Positions 60,600-64,000 of a DNA stretch of 64,000 nt are shown one piece after another. How positions within the stretch are numbered: position 1 is the first letter of the stretch; each line of letters opens with the position of its first letter. Both the position numbers and the translations under genes were made by a program. Source of the DNA: Torreya grandis (taxonomy: Eukaryota; Streptophyta; Pinopsida; Cupressales; Taxaceae); contig JARHVA010003184.1 in NCBI GenBank assembly GCA_037957365.1, forward strand, positions 1,292,001 to 1,356,000. Direction: 5' to 3'. The notes beneath the pieces are model-generated. The model saw only the letters and a program-made list of their open reading frames with translations, did no database searches and was not told where the DNA came from.

Positions 60600-62700
60600 T
60601 TGACACATATTCTAGTTAAAATCTGATCCCTTCATTAGATTACTATTTTATTAAATTTAGGGGGTACACGTTTCTATCCTACAACTATGAATAATCTTCT
60701 TGAAAATTGATTGTGTATAGGCATTTTTTGTCTTGTTGTGATATTTAACTCATTTGATCTTGATGTGCACATTATTGTTTGAATTGACCTAATATATTAT
60801 TTGATTTTAAATCTATTTCCATAATCCTTTTGCACTAGGTTACATGATCCTCAATAACTCCGTAAAATTAGATTAGAATTACAATCCAATTCTTAGATTT
60901 TTGATGAGATAAATAGGTGAAACATGTGTCAATTTTAACCCCTAAGTTATTTTTTAGAATTTCATGTACCATCCTTGGGAAGTTTACCTTATGTGTTAAT
61001 TTATCACTACTTTAGAAAACCAACATGTCCTTGATATACAAGGACTCAACCACATGTCAACTTCTTGACCATTCACGGTCTATTGAGGGACTAAACCACC
61101 TTGACTATTATTTAAAAAATGTTTTAATGAGATATTAAAAAGTGGCAATATCTTACTCACTCAAAGATTTTTGGTCCTTTGGTCTCTATTCAATCACTTA
61201 TTTGCCTTGGATTCCCTAGATTATGCCATGTGGCATCATCTTGGGGACTCACTTAATCCATGCTTTGTCATACTAATCTTATTTATTCTTGAGGTGTAGA
61301 TAAGTGAGATGAAGCCACATGACACCATCTCATTCACCCAAGAGGTTTTATGCTTGGTTAATTTATATATAACATCTTGAGGGTTCAAATAAGCAAGATC
61401 ATGCCATATGGAATGATCCCAGGTACCTAGAGGGTCAAAGTCTTGGATCTATGTCCAATGTATTTCATATACATGGAACTCCAAGATGCTAAAAAGTGGT
61501 GATTTCTCAATGAATCTAGACCTAAAAGATAAGATTGTAGACATTATATGTAAAATATAATGACCAGCCATTATATTTTAAAATTAGAGACTATCCATTA
61601 GATTACAAATTCAAATAAAATCAACTAAGGTAGAAAGGTGAACCAAGAGCTGATAAAATTAACAATTAAATATGGTAATTTGCTAATAACTTAATCAATC
61701 CAACTTAATTAGTCAAATAATCAATTATTTTGGATTAATGGGAATAGAAAAAAATAGTTAGTTTAGACCTTCGATCTCTTTTAAGTGATAAAATGAGCTA
61801 AGAATACAAAAAAATTAGCCCATTCAAATATTTGGGTCTAAATGAAAAGGTATGTTAGGTCTATGATGGTTTTTATGGGCTAGATGACTGTAAATTTTAT
61901 GTAGGTGAGGTGTTAACATAGATTACAACTCTTTTTCCCTTTAGCACTTAATTGGGCTAGTGATCTGTAATCTCATGGTGAAGTAAGATCTTGACATGTG
62001 TCCAAATCTCATTTACCCATGGATTAATGGTAGACTTAGAAGTGTATATACCACCATGGGGGCCCAAATAAATAAGATCATACCACTTAGCATGATCCCA
62101 AACATTTAAAGGGTTTGACTAGCATATGAAGTATAGATATGACCCTAGGGGCAAAAGATATGAGATCACTCCATGTACATTTATCTCTCTCATTCAGAGG
62201 GTCAATGGTCCATTAAGAAAATTGAGGAGGCCTAGGGAGATAAGGGATGTGAGATTATGTCATGTGGCATGATCTTGGGTGTATGGAAAATTTATGCAAA
62301 ATAGTTAGGTTAAAAAGAGACTCAAGGAAGTGAGGGAGTGATAATTGGAAGCTCCTCATTTGACCAGGGACTCATGGGAAATTCAAATAATCGTTGGCCT
62401 AAGAGAAATAAAATAACTATTAGAAAATTTAAAAACAAATTGCTATACTATCTATTCAAAAGTGACTAAGTTCTAAGACTAACTTTGTAAATACTTAGAT
62501 ATTTGGTTAATTATAAGGCCAATATCAATCTATTTTATGGACATCGATAAAGTAAATGGGTAAGATTATATGATGTTTAGTCCTTTTAGATTAAAAAATT
62601 AGGAATAGACTAGATTATCTAGGAAAACATTAGCAAAATCTTAAAATAGTTTAAAAACTTTCAAAAATATGAGATAAAATAGCCTAAAAATGTGAATTTT
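60600..62700 (-). repeat. Block A2 (homologous to A1; probable LTR)
   Basis: Collinear with 41190-43310, including the palindrome repeats at 61215-62285. If these are LTRs, A2 is the 5' LTR and A1 the 3' LTR of a gag-only minus-strand element into which the giant-LTR element inserted. Confidence 0.65.
61215..62285. repeat. Palindrome-bearing repeats in A2
   Basis: Counterparts of the A1 motifs near 61223, 61310, 61400, 62073, 62163 and 62253, for example GATCATGCCATATGGAATGATCCCAGG. Confidence 0.75.
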
Positions 62701-63649
62701 CATGTCATTCAAAGCATAATGTAAAATATACCAAGACTTATCAAATCTAAATAATTTCAAAAAGTTAAATCAATATATGTTCAATTACAAAAAATATTCT
62801 AAATCAAATGCATGTAATGGATATTTTAAGTTTAGACCCACTTCAAAGAGAAAATACAACATAATTCTAAACCTGCCACTTGTCAAGAAAATTTTCAATT
62901 AGTCCATGAATGAAAATAGACCCAAACTTGATTAGGATACAATGACCAGACCCTAGATAAAAAATAGGTTCCATAATTTCAATAATGAAATTAGGGAATT
63001 TTACGTAAGTAAAAGAAATATGCATTAGAAAATAGATGTATAATCTACAATGTATATAATAAATCATAAATGAGTCATGTAAACTCATAACACATGTCAT
63101 GCATAGAACTTGTGTTTGATTTTTTGTAAATTTTGAATTTTTTGAATTTTTAATGTTTTTATATTTTTGAATTTGAATTATGTTCTTGATAACAAATGAT
63201 ACCATCAATGTAATTCCCAAATGTAGGTTTTGGGTCAATCATGGTAAGTGTTATATATCAGAATATGAGAAGTGAGCTCATGCTATGATATATCCCTCAT
63301 GATCATACTAAAACATATTATCATATGTATTCAGTGTAATTATAGTCACCATAGTATCTTATCAAACCTAATATATATAATGAGAATGTACATATGATCA
63401 TTGTGAACATGTAATGAAACATATAGATCTAGGCTAGGATGTGATGAAGTAGGTATTTCCTATTGAACTACTATAGACCTATGATGTAAGTAGTGATAAA
63501 GTATTGGCCTTTTAGGAAAATTAATTTCCTTTTTCTAAACTGGTTGTGTATAATAAACTTATATAGGTTGTATAATGGGATCTAGTGTATCCTTCCAAGG
63601 AAGGGTGTCTAGATTAATATGATATTCATAAGGTATGCTTAAATCTATA
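62701..63649. other. AT-rich interval, no supported gene
   Basis: A minus-strand ORF at 63238-62867 has no recognisable family. The composition suggests decayed Gypsy linker downstream of the protease. Confidence 0.4.
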
Positions 63650-63656
63650 ATCATTT

Positions 63657-64000
63657 TTATGATATATATATATATATATATATATATAAATTCATGTATA
63701 TGTGTATCAAATATGGCACTGAATAAATATTATGTATCCAAGGATGTCCTAATAATATTTTGAATACCATTGTATTTATTAGAAATAAGAACAAAATAAA
63801 AATTACTATAGGGTCTACCCTAAGTGGTAGCATAATTCTCCCAAGAGGTTTTTGTTTCTTTCCATTGAATCCTTTCACTATTTTTTTAACCCATAAAGTC
63901 CTCATGTGTGTATCTAGGACTATTAAGGAGTGTCAGAGTGCAAACATTTTTAGTTGACCCATTATCCACCATAACATCATGTATAGGTTTTGAGTCAATA
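63657..64000 (-). pseudogene. Gypsy aspartic protease fragment, leaves the window
   Basis: The minus strand from the right edge reads KPIHDVMVDNGSTKNVC, an aspartic protease loop with D-N-G-S intact. In another frame it then reads GRIMLPLRVDPIVI and MVFKILLGHPWIHNIYSVPYL, the LLGxPWIH segment found in plant Gypsy proteases. One frameshift and a stop lie between. Gag would be further right, outside the window. Confidence 0.8.
63662..63688. repeat. (AT)n microsatellite
   Basis: About 13 AT units. Confidence 0.95.

Noticed and set aside
41190..62700. Firm call of A1/A2 as LTRs
   Set aside because: Collinear similarity is clear, but I could not find TG...CA ends, a primer site or a target duplication, so it is left as probable.
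62867..63238. Minus-strand ORF of 123 codons, the second longest ORF in the window
   Set aside because: Low-complexity Lys/Asn/Ile composition and no motif. Length alone in such AT-rich sequence is weak evidence.

Overview
This window is AT-rich nuclear DNA from a seed plant with a large, repeat-filled genome. The families and their decay would fit a gymnosperm, but species cannot be decided from the sequence. I see no intact gene, no RNA gene and no convincing host exon. Almost everything is LTR retrotransposon in several nested layers, broken mainly by C-to-T and G-to-A changes: stops are mostly TAG where the family has Gln or Trp, and catalytic Asp, Glu and Cys codons have become Asn, Lys and Tyr.

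Layout. (1) About 1-23.4 kb: a minus-strand Ty3/Gypsy element of the Tat type (Tat-1). Its gag-pol runs from about 23.24 kb down to about 2.97 kb. A plus-strand, antisense plant-mobile-domain ORF lies beyond the integrase at 1-1344. (2) Copia-1 (plus strand, 3348-14899, 5-bp duplication AGGAC/AGGAT) is inserted in the Tat-1 integrase, and removing it restores the integrase frame. (3) Copia-2 (minus strand, 6813-10956, duplication GTAAG) is inserted in the Copia-1 pre-integrase domain, and again removal restores the frame. (4) About 25.4-35.35 kb: Tat-2 on the plus strand, with an RNase H-like domain before reverse transcriptase and a minisatellite after integrase. (5) 35.9-37.2 kb: a minus-strand Gypsy gag/protease scrap. 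(6) About 37.5-41.15 kb: Copia-3 on the minus strand, from pre-integrase to its 3' LTR. (7) 41.2-43.3 and 60.6-62.7 kb: two homologous blocks (A1, A2) flanking a Gypsy gag remnant. (8) Inserted between them, 45285-60343, is a minus-strand element with giant LTRs (5693 and 6303 bp), target duplication GTAAA and no visible pol. Its 3-kb interior holds one long decayed acidic ORF of unknown kind. (9) 63.65-64.0 kb: a Gypsy protease fragment leaving the window.

How the parts relate. Nesting gives relative ages: by eye the LTR pairs differ by about 5% (Copia-2), 10% (Copia-1) and 13% (giant-LTR element). The most unusual signals are the giant-LTR element with its unknown ORF, and short imperfect palindromes repeated about every 20 bp in two unrelated elements. 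A related architecture of longer-period palindromes occurs in blocks A1/A2 and near 33 kb. All identity and divergence figures were estimated by reading, not computed.
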